Shown here: one piece after another, positions 26,484 to 33,981 of the stretch
Position numbering within the stretch: position 1 is the first letter of the stretch
Layout of the letters: each line of letters opens with the position of its first letter
Assembly: GCF_900637185.1 (NCBI RefSeq)
Contig: NZ_LR134352.1
Coordinates: 2,656,001-2,720,000 of the forward strand
Direction of reading: 5' to 3'
DNA: 64,000 nt
Origin: Nocardia asteroides
GTDB lineage: Bacteria; Actinomycetota; Actinomycetes; Mycobacteriales; Mycobacteriaceae
Position numbers and translations under genes: made by a program
The notes under the pieces: generated by a model
Told to the model about the DNA's origin: nothing
The model's database searches: none
Seen by the model: the letters and a program-made list of their open reading frames with translations, nothing else

Positions 26484-27539
26484 ATGTCTGTTTCGCAACC
26501 GGTCGAGGTCGACCCGACGATCGCGGATTTCGCGGCCATCGGGCATTTGATGGACGAGCGCGGCCTGCCCGGCGGCGTTTTCGGCGAGGTCACCGCGATC
26601 GGCGGCGGCACGCAGAACATCATGCTGCGGTTCACCCGCGGCGACCGCGAGTACGTGTTGCGCCGTGGCCCCAAGCACCTGCGCGCCAAGAGCAACGACG
26701 TGATCCGGCGCGAGTCACGACTGCTCGGCGCGCTCGACGGCACCGAGGTACGCGCGCCCCGGGTGATCGCCGCCTGCGACGACGACACCGTGATCGGCGC
26801 GGTCTTCTATCTGATGGAACCGATCCACGGTTTCAACCCGCAAACCGAACTGCCCGAACTGCACGCCGGTGACCCGGAGATTCGCAGGCAGATGGGCCTG
26901 TCGGCGGTGGAGGCCATCGCCCGGCTGGGGTCGCTCGACTACGAGAAGCTGGGTCTGGCCGACTACGGCAAGCCCGAGGGATTCCTGGAACGTCAGGTGC
27001 CGCGCTGGCTGCGCGAACTCGACTCCTACGCCGCCAACGAGAACTACCCCGGCCCGCAGATCCCCGGCGTCGACCGGGTCGGCGACTGGCTCGAGCGCAA
27101 CCGCCCGGCCGCCTGGACCCCCGGCATCATGCACGGCGACTGTCATCTGGCGAACATGATGTTCGAGTACGACAGCCCGCAGGTGGCGGCGATGGTCGAC
27201 TGGGAGATGTCCACCATCGGCGACCCGCTGCTCGACCTCGGCTGGCAGCTGGCGACCCGGCCGGTGCCGGGCACGGTCGGCGCGGGCCTGATGGGCACCC
27301 TCGGTACGGTCGGCGGACTGCCGACGCCGGCGGAGATGATCGAGCACTACGGCACCTTCTCCGAGCGCGATCTGAGCGCTGTCACCTGGTACGAGGTGCT
27401 GGCCTGCTTCAAGCTCGGCATCGTCTTGGAGGGCACGCACGCCCGCGCCTTCGCGGGCAAGGCGCCCAAGCGGGTCGGCGACTTCCTGCACGCGGTGACC
27501 CTGGAACTGTTCGACAAGGCGCAGCAGCTCATCGCCTGA
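26484..27539 (+). CDS. aminoglycoside-phosphotransferase-fold kinase (ACAD10/11-like)
   Basis: 351 residues of the APH/choline-kinase-like fold. The catalytic loop reads MHGDCHLANMMF (near residue 215) and the metal-binding Asp lies in AMVDWEMSTIGDPLLDLGWQL. The ATP-side GGGTQNIMLRFTRG motif is near residue 40. The stretch after DWE is typical of the acyl-CoA-dehydrogenase-associated phosphotransferases of actinobacteria, which may phosphorylate hydroxyacyl substrates, rather than drug-modifying enzymes. ATG 26484 was chosen because of the CACAAT hexamer 7 bases upstream; ATG 26475 is possible. Confidence 0.85.
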   Translation: MSVSQPVEVDPTIADFAAIGHLMDERGLPGGVFGEVTAIGGGTQNIMLRFTRGDREYVLRRGPKHLRAKSNDVIRRESRLLGALDGTEVRAPRVIAACDDDTVIGAVFYLMEPIHGFNPQTELPELHAGDPEIRRQMGLSAVEAIARLGSLDYEKLGLADYGKPEGFLERQVPRWLRELDSYAANENYPGPQIPGVDRVGDWLERNRPAAWTPGIMHGDCHLANMMFEYDSPQVAAMVDWEMSTIGDPLLDLGWQLATRPVPGTVGAGLMGTLGTVGGLPTPAEMIEHYGTFSERDLSAVTWYEVLACFKLGIVLEGTHARAFAGKAPKRVGDFLHAVTLELFDKAQQLIA

Positions 27540-27597
27540 TGCCCGGATCTCGGCGATGGTTGGCGGAATATCGATGGACCGCAATATGCGGACATCC

Positions 27598-27603
27598 TAG
27601 GCT
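27598..27603 (+). promoter_or_regulatory. -10-like hexamer, leaderless type
   Basis: TAGGCT lies exactly 6 bases before ATG 27610; no Shine-Dalgarno sequence is seen. Confidence 0.4.
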
Positions 27604-27609
27604 GTGAGC

Positions 27610-28134
27610 ATGATCGTTCCCGACACCAAGAACTGGACCTGGGTCCTCGAACGCCCCTGCGCGGACTGCGGTTTCGACGCCGAGGAGATCGCCTACGCGG
27701 CGGTGCCCGAGCGCACGCTCGACAGCGCCGCCCGGCTCGGCGCCGCCCTCGAGCGGGCCGACGCCCGGGTGCGCCCGGACGACGCCACCTGGTCGGTGCT
27801 CGAGTACGGCGCGCACGTGCGCGACGTCTGCCGGATCTTCGAGACCCGGGTCGCCCTGATGTGCGACGGTGACGGCGTGGAGCCCGCGCGGTTCGCGGGC
27901 TGGGATCAGGACGCGACCGCGATCGCCGACCGCTACGACGAACAGGATCCGGCGCGCGTGGCGGAGGAGCTCGCCGCAGCCGCCGAGCGGATCGCGGCCA
28001 CCTTCGCCGCGGTGCCCGCGGATCGGCTCGAATATCGCGGCGCCCGCAGCGACGGATCGGCGTTCACGGTGGTTTCGCTGTCCCGGTACTTCCTGCACGA
28101 CCTCGTCCATCACGTCCATGACGTGCGCGGATAG
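27610..28134 (+). CDS. DinB/maleylpyruvate-isomerase-fold protein
   Basis: 174 residues with the four-helix DinB-like fold. The putative metal-binding His residues are in VLEYGAHVRDV (about 75) and HDLVHHVHDV at the C-terminus. Homologues include mycothiol-dependent enzymes and bacillithiol/mycothiol transferases, which suits a mycothiol-producing actinobacterium, but the exact reaction is unknown. ATG 27610 preferred over GTG 27604 because of the -10-like hexamer 6 bases before it. Confidence 0.75.
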   Translation: MIVPDTKNWTWVLERPCADCGFDAEEIAYAAVPERTLDSAARLGAALERADARVRPDDATWSVLEYGAHVRDVCRIFETRVALMCDGDGVEPARFAGWDQDATAIADRYDEQDPARVAEELAAAAERIAATFAAVPADRLEYRGARSDGSAFTVVSLSRYFLHDLVHHVHDVRG

Positions 28135-28154
28135 ATAATTCTCGGCAATATTTC

Positions 28155-28168
28155 TAGAACGTGTTTCA
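28155..28168. promoter_or_regulatory. KstR-like operator box
   Basis: TAGAACGTGTTTCA fits the actinobacterial KstR consensus TnnAACnnGTTnnA at every fixed position. It lies 73 bp before the alcohol dehydrogenase start. KstR represses sterol-catabolism genes; no kstR gene is in the window. Confidence 0.45.
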
Positions 28169-28240
28169 GAATCCGGCGATTCTTCGTTAGGGTGAGTGCA
28201 ATCACAACGTGGCACAAGCTTGGCGAGAGGTCGACCGGAC

Positions 28241-29371
28241 ATGAAGACGAAGGGCGCGATCCTGTGGGGCACCGACCAGCAGTGGTCGGTGGAGGAGATC
28301 GAGGTCGGCGATCCCGTCGCCGGTGAAGTGCAGATCCGGATGGAAACGGCGGGCATGTGCCACTCCGACCATCACATCGTCACCGGCGCCACGCCGATGC
28401 CGTCGTTCCCCGTGATGGGTGGCCACGAGGGCGCGGGCGTCATCACCAAGCTGGGCCCGAACTGCCCGAGCGACCTGGCGGTGGGCGACCACGTCATCCT
28501 GTCGTTCATCCCGGCCTGCGGCCGCTGTCCCGCCTGCGTCGCCGGCCACATGGCCCTGTGCGACCTGGGCGCCGGCCTGCTGATGGGCCAGGCGATCTCC
28601 GACGGCACCTACCGCATCCAGGCGCGCGGCGAGAACGTCATCCCGATGTGCCTGCTCGGCACCTTCGCCCCGTACATGACGGTGCACCACACCTCGGTCG
28701 TGAAGATCGACCCGACCATCCCGTTCGAGGTCGCCTGCCTCGTCGGCTGCGGCGTGCCCACCGGCTTCGGCTCCTCGACCCACGTCGCCGAGGTGCAGCC
28801 GGGCGAGACCGTGGTCATCGCCGGTATCGGCGGCGTCGGCATGAGCGCGCTGCAGGGCGCGGTGCTGTCGGGCGCCTCGAAGGTCGTCGCGATCGATCCG
28901 AACCCGTGGAAGCGGGAGCAGGCGCAGAAGTTCGGCGCCACCCACACCTACGAGAGCATGGCCGCCGCGATCATGCCGCTGATGGACGCGACCGAGGGCC
29001 GGATGGCCGAGAAGGTCATCCTCACCATGGGCGAGATGCACGGCGACTACGTCGAAGAGGGCCTGATCCTCACCGGCAAGGCGGGCACCCTGGTGGTCAC
29101 CTCGATGGGCCGCATGGACGCCGGCGACGTCAAGATGAACAGCTTCCTGCTGTCGATGCTGCAGAAGACGGTGAAGGGCTGCATCTTCGGCGGCGGCAAC
29201 GCCCGTCAGGACGCGCCGCGCCTGCTGTCGCTGTACAAGGCCGGTCAGCTCAACCTGGACGACATGGTCACCCGCAGCTACTCGCTGGAGGAGATCAACC
29301 AGGGCTACCAGGACATGCTGGACGGCAAGAACATTCGCGGCATCATCCGCTACACCGAAGCCGACTGGTAG
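28241..29371 (+). CDS. zinc-dependent alcohol dehydrogenase, NDMA-dependent type
   Basis: 376 residues of the zinc MDR family. Catalytic zinc ligands are C40 in GMCHSDHH, the His of GGHEGAG and a later Cys; the structural zinc lobe CGRCPACVAGHMALC is complete. The coenzyme motif is GIGGVGMSALQGA. The overall sequence matches nicotinoprotein/NDMA-dependent alcohol dehydrogenases of Rhodococcus, Amycolatopsis and Mycobacterium. These hold NAD tightly and in many species depend on mycofactocin as electron acceptor. No mycofactocin genes are in this window. GCGAGAGG lies about 12 bases before the ATG. A KstR-like box upstream suggests a link to lipid or sterol catabolism. Confidence 0.88.
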   Translation: MKTKGAILWGTDQQWSVEEIEVGDPVAGEVQIRMETAGMCHSDHHIVTGATPMPSFPVMGGHEGAGVITKLGPNCPSDLAVGDHVILSFIPACGRCPACVAGHMALCDLGAGLLMGQAISDGTYRIQARGENVIPMCLLGTFAPYMTVHHTSVVKIDPTIPFEVACLVGCGVPTGFGSSTHVAEVQPGETVVIAGIGGVGMSALQGAVLSGASKVVAIDPNPWKREQAQKFGATHTYESMAAAIMPLMDATEGRMAEKVILTMGEMHGDYVEEGLILTGKAGTLVVTSMGRMDAGDVKMNSFLLSMLQKTVKGCIFGGGNARQDAPRLLSLYKAGQLNLDDMVTRSYSLEEINQGYQDMLDGKNIRGIIRYTEADW

Positions 29372-29728
29372 TCACCGGTCGCGTTCCCGTTCGGCGAGCC
29401 GGACCGCGGCCTGGGCGATCAGGTCGTACGGAATCGGTTCCCCGAGCGGGAATTTCAGTGTGCCCCGGCCGGATCGGTACGGTTCGACGGCACGATCGAA
29501 CGCCTCGTCCCCCTCGGGGACGGGATACACGCTCACATGCGCCTTCCAGCCGGCGAAGGACATGAACGCCCGGCCGTCCAGTGTGACGGCCGGGATGGCG
29601 TAACTGATCTTCTCGCCGGTTTCCGGTAGCACCCGGTGGATGGTCTCGCGAATGCGCTGCAGGACAGCGCGTGTCGCCTCGGGCTGCTCGGCCAGGTAGG
29701 CGTCGACCGATATCGGTGTCGCGGCCAT
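29372..29728 (-). CDS. DUF1801 family protein (YdhG-like)
   Basis: 118 residues with the DUF1801/YdhG fold: an N-terminal YLAEQPEATRAVLQRIRETIHRVLPETGEKISYAIP helix-strand signature and a central MSFAGWKAHVSVYPVP. The fold resembles CyaY/frataxin-like small proteins, and some members have been suggested as iron chaperones, but no activity is established. Convergent with, and immediately adjacent to, the alcohol dehydrogenase stop. Confidence 0.85.
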   Translation of the reverse strand: MAATPISVDAYLAEQPEATRAVLQRIRETIHRVLPETGEKISYAIPAVTLDGRAFMSFAGWKAHVSVYPVPEGDEAFDRAVEPYRSGRGTLKFPLGEPIPYDLIAQAAVRLAERERDR

Positions 29729-29779
29729 GGTTGTCCTCCTGCTGCGGGACGCGCGGGTGGAGCCGGTGCGCGGCCGATT

Positions 29780-30457
29780 CTACGGCCGGGCGCCGACCTC
29801 GTCGGCGTGACTCGCGGCGGTGATCCGCCCGCCGTCCAGCCGTAGGAGCAGGTCGGCCCGCTGCGCCTCAGCCGGGTCGTGGGTCGCCTGGACGACCGTC
29901 ACCCCGGCGGCGGTGGCCTCGGCCAGTACCGCGGCGATGGCTGCCTGTGAGGCCGCGTCCAGGCCGGTCGCCGGCTCGTCGAGCAGCAGCAGGTCCGACT
30001 CCTGGGCCAGCGCCTGGGCCAGCAGCGCGCGCTGGCGTTGTCCACCCGAGAGGGTGTCGAGCCGCCGGGCCGCGAGCGCGGTGAGGTCCAGCAGCTCCAG
30101 GCACTCGGTCGTGATCGCGCGGTCGGCGCGGGTCAGCCGCCGCCACGGGCCGCGGTGCGCCCACCGGCCCATGGCCACGGTCTCGCGCACGGTGATCGGC
30201 AGCGTCGGCGGAATCGCGGTGTGCTGCACCACGAACGCGGGTCGACGCGCGGTGGCGTGGTGGACATCGCCCGCCCGCACCGGCACGGTCCCGGCCAGCA
30301 CGCCGAGCAGCGTCGACTTGCCCGACCCGTTGGGTCCCACGATCGCGGTGACGTGCCCGCGCGGAATCGTCGCCGACACCTCCGACAGCACCGGCGTCGC
30401 GCCGTAGCCTGCCGTCACGCGCTCGATCCGGATCGCCGCGTCCGCTGTGTGCTGCAT
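29780..30457 (-). CDS. aztA: zinc ABC transporter ATP-binding protein AztA
   Basis: 225 residues. Walker A is VGPNGSGKSTLL, the signature LSGGQRQRALLAQALA, Walker B LLLLDEPATGL, and the H-loop ATHD. It energises the AztB permease in high-affinity zinc uptake. ATG 30457 has GGGAG 5 bases upstream; the longer open frame is not used. It is divergent from the permease gene with a 49-bp gap holding a Zur-like palindrome, so both sides are probably zinc-repressed. The identification as Azt rather than Mn/Zn-type ZnuC or MntB rests mainly on the neighbours aztC and aztD. Confidence 0.82.
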   Translation of the reverse strand: MQHTADAAIRIERVTAGYGATPVLSEVSATIPRGHVTAIVGPNGSGKSTLLGVLAGTVPVRAGDVHHATARRPAFVVQHTAIPPTLPITVRETVAMGRWAHRGPWRRLTRADRAITTECLELLDLTALAARRLDTLSGGQRQRALLAQALAQESDLLLLDEPATGLDAASQAAIAAVLAEATAAGVTVVQATHDPAEAQRADLLLRLDGGRITAASHADEVGARP

Positions 30458-30469
30458 CTCACTCCCATT

Positions 30470-30498
30470 TGAAACGATAACCATTTTCAGTATAGCCT
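30470..30498. promoter_or_regulatory. Zur-like operator and promoter between aztA and aztB
   Basis: Twenty bases from 30470 to 30489 begin TGAAA and end TTTCA around a 10-base AT-rich core (the minus strand starts TGAAAATGGTTATC), like actinobacterial Zur boxes. A -10-like TAGCCT (30493-30498) lies directly downstream, 8 bases before the permease ATG. Confidence 0.5.
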
Positions 30499-30506
30499 CT
30501 CGCGTC

Positions 30507-32720
30507 ATGGATTGGCTGTTCGTCCCGTTCGAGGTGGCATTCGTGCAGCGCGCGCTGTGGGGCGGGCTGCTCGTCTCCTGCGTCTGCGCGCTCGCGGGCA
30601 CCTGGGTGGTGGTGCGCGGCATGGCCTTTCTGGGTGACGCGATGGCGCACGGGATGCTGCCCGGTGTCGCGGTGGCGGCGCTGCTCGGCGGGAATCTGAT
30701 CCTCGGAGCCGCGATCAGCTGCGCCGCCATGGCTTTCGGTGTGTCCGTCCTGGCGCGCAGCAAACGCATCGCGCCGGACACCGGGATCGGACTGCTGTTC
30801 GTCGGCATGCTGGCGGCGGGGGTGATCATCGTGTCGCGCTCGCAGTCCTTCGCCGTCGACCTGACGGGTTTCCTCTTCGGTGACGTGCTCGCCGTGCGGC
30901 CGCGCGATCTCGCCTATCTCGCGGTGGCACTGGTGATCGCGCTGGTGGTGACGGTGCTGGGGCATCGCGCGTTCGTGGCGTCGACCTTCGATCCGCGCAA
31001 GGCGCACACCCTCGGCCTGTCGCCGAAGGTCGCGCAGGTGGCGCTGGTCGGCCTGGTGACGCTGGCGATCGTGGCGTCGTTCCATGTCGTCGGGACGCTG
31101 CTGGTGTTCGGGCTGCTCATCGCGCCGCCCGCGGCCGCCCTGTACTGGTCGGACCGGATTCCTGTGGTGATGGCGGTGGCGGCGCTGATCGGCGGGCTGT
31201 CCACCGCGGTGGGCCTGCTGATCTCGTGGCATGCGCAGACCGCGGCCGGTGCGACCATCGCGGCCGTCGCCGTGGCGTCGTTCTTCCTGTCGGCGGCCGT
31301 CTCCGCGCTGCGCGATCGGTTCGGGTCGCGCCGGGCGGGAGCCGCGGCGGTGGCCGCGCTCGCGGTGCTGCCGCTGGCCGGGTGCGGGTCGGGGGAGGAG
31401 CCCGCGGTGGTGGCGGAGACGCCGCACGGGTTCGTCGAAGGCGCCGAGGAGATGTCGGAGGCACAGACCCGGCTGATCGTGACCGACGTGCGCACGGGGG
31501 AGACACGGGTCGTGGATCTGCTGTCGGAAGAGGTGACGCCGATTCCCGCCGGAAGTGTGGTGGCACAGTCCGGTTCCGACACGGTGCCGACGCGCCTGGC
31601 CGGGGACGGCCGGTTCGGATTCCTGAGTTCCGGCGGGCGGTACACGATCGTGGACGGCGGCGCGTGGACCGTCGACCACGGCGATCACCGGCACTACTAC
31701 AGCGCGCCGATCCGCGCGGTCGGTGGGGATTCGGCCGGGCCGTCGGAAGGATCGTCCGGTGCTGCGGGAGGTTCGCCGGGTTCCGTGGGATCGTCCGGTG
31801 CTGAGGGGCGATCACCGGACTCCGAGGGATCAACCGGTGCTGCGGAAGAGGCGCCGGGTTCCGTGCGACCGTCTGGTGCTGCGGAAAGGCCGTCCGCCGA
31901 ATCGCCCGATGCGGCGGAGGGGTCGCCGGGTTCCGGCGACCGCGGCGGTGTGTGGGTTTCGGCGCACAGTGACGCCGTGCTCACGGTCGCGGTCTCGGCG
32001 GCCGGTGAGTCGTCGGTGTTCGATCGCGCGGCGCTGGGTGCGGGGACGGTCGCGACGCCGCGGCGGATCGAGGGCATCGCCGTGCCGTATGCGGAGCGGC
32101 TGGTCGTCGTCGACCGGGCCGGACAGGTGACGACGCGCGAGCGCGACGGGTCGGCGGCACAGACGCAGCCGGTCACCTGCGCCGATCCGCGGGGGCAGGC
32201 GGTGACCCGGCGTGGTGTCGTCTTCGGCTGCGCCGACGGCGCACTCGTCGTCGCCCAGCGCGACGGCGCGTTCGTCGCCGAGAAGATCCCGTACCCGGCT
32301 CCGCCCGCCGACCGCGCCACCGCGTTCACCCATCGGCCCGGCAGCACCACGCTGACCGCGCTCGCCGGCCGGCACGGTGTGTGGACCCTCGACATCAGGG
32401 CCAAGACCTGGACGCTGACACCCGTCGCCGACGCGGTGGCGGTGAACACCGCGGGCGAAGGCGCGTCGCTGCTGGTCCTCACCCGAGACGGTGTCCTGCG
32501 CGGACTCGACCCGGTGACCGGTGCGGAGACCGCGCGGCTCGCCCTGCTCGCCGGCCCGGCCGACGAGCACGCCACGATCCACGTCGACCCGGATCGCGCC
32601 TATGTCAACGACGCCCGCGCCCGCACCGTCCACGAGATCGCCTACAACGACAACCTGCGGGTCGCCCGCACCTTCCCGCTGGACATCGACCCGACCCTGA
32701 TGGTGGAGACCGGATTGTGA
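30507..32720 (+). CDS. aztB: AztB zinc permease fused to an exported propeller-like domain
   Basis: 737 residues. Residues 1 to about 280 are an ABC-3 family permease with eight or nine helices (FLGDAMAHGMLPGVAVAALLG is the conserved metal-permease loop). It then continues in frame through SRRAGAAAVAALAVLPLAGCGSG, which looks exactly like a lipoprotein signal peptide with Cys293. A large extracytoplasmic beta-rich domain (about 300-737) follows, carrying a DHGDHRHYY metal-binding motif near 390 and propeller-like repeats. A 13-residue tandem repeat interrupts it at about 416-467. In relatives the two parts are probably separate genes; no stop or frameshift separates them here. An internal GTG could also produce the lipoprotein alone. 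Confidence 0.75.
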   Translation: MDWLFVPFEVAFVQRALWGGLLVSCVCALAGTWVVVRGMAFLGDAMAHGMLPGVAVAALLGGNLILGAAISCAAMAFGVSVLARSKRIAPDTGIGLLFVGMLAAGVIIVSRSQSFAVDLTGFLFGDVLAVRPRDLAYLAVALVIALVVTVLGHRAFVASTFDPRKAHTLGLSPKVAQVALVGLVTLAIVASFHVVGTLLVFGLLIAPPAAALYWSDRIPVVMAVAALIGGLSTAVGLLISWHAQTAAGATIAAVAVASFFLSAAVSALRDRFGSRRAGAAAVAALAVLPLAGCGSGEEPAVVAETPHGFVEGAEEMSEAQTRLIVTDVRTGETRVVDLLSEEVTPIPAGSVVAQSGSDTVPTRLAGDGRFGFLSSGGRYTIVDGGAWTVDHGDHRHYYSAPIRAVGGDSAGPSEGSSGAAGGSPGSVGSSGAEGRSPDSEGSTGAAEEAPGSVRPSGAAERPSAESPDAAEGSPGSGDRGGVWVSAHSDAVLTVAVSAAGESSVFDRAALGAGTVATPRRIEGIAVPYAERLVVVDRAGQVTTRERDGSAAQTQPVTCADPRGQAVTRRGVVFGCADGALVVAQRDGAFVAEKIPYPAPPADRATAFTHRPGSTTLTALAGRHGVWTLDIRAKTWTLTPVADAVAVNTAGEGASLLVLTRDGVLRGLDPVTGAETARLALLAGPADEHATIHVDPDRAYVNDARARTVHEIAYNDNLRVARTFPLDIDPTLMVETGL
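31752..31907 (+). repeat. 39-bp minisatellite, four units, in frame
   Basis: Units at 31752, 31791, 31830 and 31869 encode diverged 13-residue repeats of the SSGAAGGSPGSVG type inside the aztB fusion. The first unit is closest to the second and third; the fourth degrades after the SGAAE core. Confidence 0.7.
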
Positions 32721-32866
32721 ACGCGCCCATCGACGCCGTTGGTCGAGACCGGATCCCGGACCCGCGGATCGACGCTACTGGCGAAGGCCGCGCCGTGGAC
32801 TTGCGCATCGGCGCTGACGGTGGTGGCCGGATCGCGAACGCGCGTATCGGTGCCGATGGCGTAGGC
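32717..32866 (+). repeat. second 39-bp tandem repeat, three full units and one partial
   Basis: Units at 32750, 32789 and 32828 encode RIPDPRIDATGEG, RAVDLRIGADGGG and RIANARIGADGVG in the aztC frame, after a partial unit from GTG 32717. That GTG overlaps the aztB stop. The tract lies before the likely aztC start, so it is either untranslated spacer or an N-terminal extension. Confidence 0.6.
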
Positions 32867-32980
32867 GGGATTGCCTATGCGGCAGTGCATGATTCGCCGA
32901 GCCTTAAGGACCGGCGTGGCACGGAGAGAAGTGTGGAGTGCGGGCGCGCAACGGTGGCGCGCCGGCCAGGGGCGGGCTGG

Positions 32981-33955
32981 ATGCGCGCTCGGCGAAAGTC
33001 GCTGTCCTCGTTCGCTTCCCGAACCCGCCGCCTGCGCCGCGCGAGGGTGATCGCGTCGGGAATCCTCCTGGCGTTGACGATGTCGTCGGCGGTCGCCTGC
33101 TCGACCGATGCCGACCGCACCGGGATCGTCGTGACGACGAATATTCTCGGCGATCTGACCAGGGCGGTCGTCGGTGACACCGTGCCGGTGACGGTGCTCA
33201 TGCAGGCGGGGGCCGATCCGCATTCGTTCGCGATCTCCGCGCGGCAGGCAGCCGAGGTCGAACGGTCGGCGCTGGTGGTGCACAACGGGCTCGGGCTCGA
33301 GGAAGGCATCGCCAGGCACGTGACCGCGGCGGCGGACGCGGGGGTGCCGACGCTGGCGGTCGCCGAACAGGTCGACCCGATCGCGTACACCTCCGACGAG
33401 TCGGCGGGCCTGCCGGACCCGCACTTCTGGACCGATCCGCAGCGGGTGCGCCGCGCGGTCGAGGCCATCAGCGGCGAAGTCATCGCCCGCGTCGCGGGCG
33501 TGGACACGGCGGCGGTGCGCGCCAATACCGACCGCTACCTCGCCGAACTCGATCAGCTCGACCGGTTCATGACCGACCGCTTCGCCGCGATCCCGCCCGA
33601 GCGCAGGCAACTCGTCACCGACCACCACGTGTTCGGCTATCTCGCCCAGCGTTTCGGCTTCCGGGTGATCGGCGCGGTGATCCCCAGCGGCACCACCCTG
33701 GCCTCGCCCAGCGCGGCCGACCTGGACGGGCTGGCCGCCGCGATCCGCGCCGCGGGCGTGGGCGCGATCTTCGCCGATTCCGCCCAGCCCGACCGGCTGT
33801 CGCGCGTGCTCGCCGAACACACCGGGCTGCGGGTGCGGGTGATCGCCCTGCACACCGAATCGCTGACCGCGCCCGGCGGCGGCGCCGCCACCTACCTGGA
33901 GATGGCCCGCGCCAACACCGAGGCCATCGCCGGCGGCCTGGGCGCCACGACGTAG
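32981..33955 (+). CDS. aztC: zinc ABC transporter substrate-binding lipoprotein AztC
   Basis: 324 residues, cluster A-I solute-binding protein. The signal peptide has a long basic n-region, a hydrophobic core and lipobox SAVAC (C40). Zinc ligands fit the family: H81 in ADPHSF, His in DPHFWTDP, His in TDHHVFGYLAQRFGF, and an acidic residue in IFADSAQP. It binds zinc outside the membrane and hands it to AztB. ATG 32981 was chosen because the signal peptide must be terminal; a coupled GTG at 32717 would add 88 repeat-bearing residues. Confidence 0.85.
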   Translation: MRARRKSLSSFASRTRRLRRARVIASGILLALTMSSAVACSTDADRTGIVVTTNILGDLTRAVVGDTVPVTVLMQAGADPHSFAISARQAAEVERSALVVHNGLGLEEGIARHVTAAADAGVPTLAVAEQVDPIAYTSDESAGLPDPHFWTDPQRVRRAVEAISGEVIARVAGVDTAAVRANTDRYLAELDQLDRFMTDRFAAIPPERRQLVTDHHVFGYLAQRFGFRVIGAVIPSGTTLASPSAADLDGLAAAIRAAGVGAIFADSAQPDRLSRVLAEHTGLRVRVIALHTESLTAPGGGAATYLEMARANTEAIAGGLGATT

Positions 33956-33981
33956 TTCACGCACGAGAAATGGAGCAGCAC

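Noticed and set aside
30447..30506. Upstream start for the aztB fusion
   Set aside because: The extension would run through the Zur-like operator and the aztA start; ATG 30507 begins a proper first transmembrane helix.
31752..32866. Repeats considered as a CRISPR array
   Set aside because: The 39-bp units are directly adjacent without unique spacers, diverged, and in coding frame; no cas genes are present.
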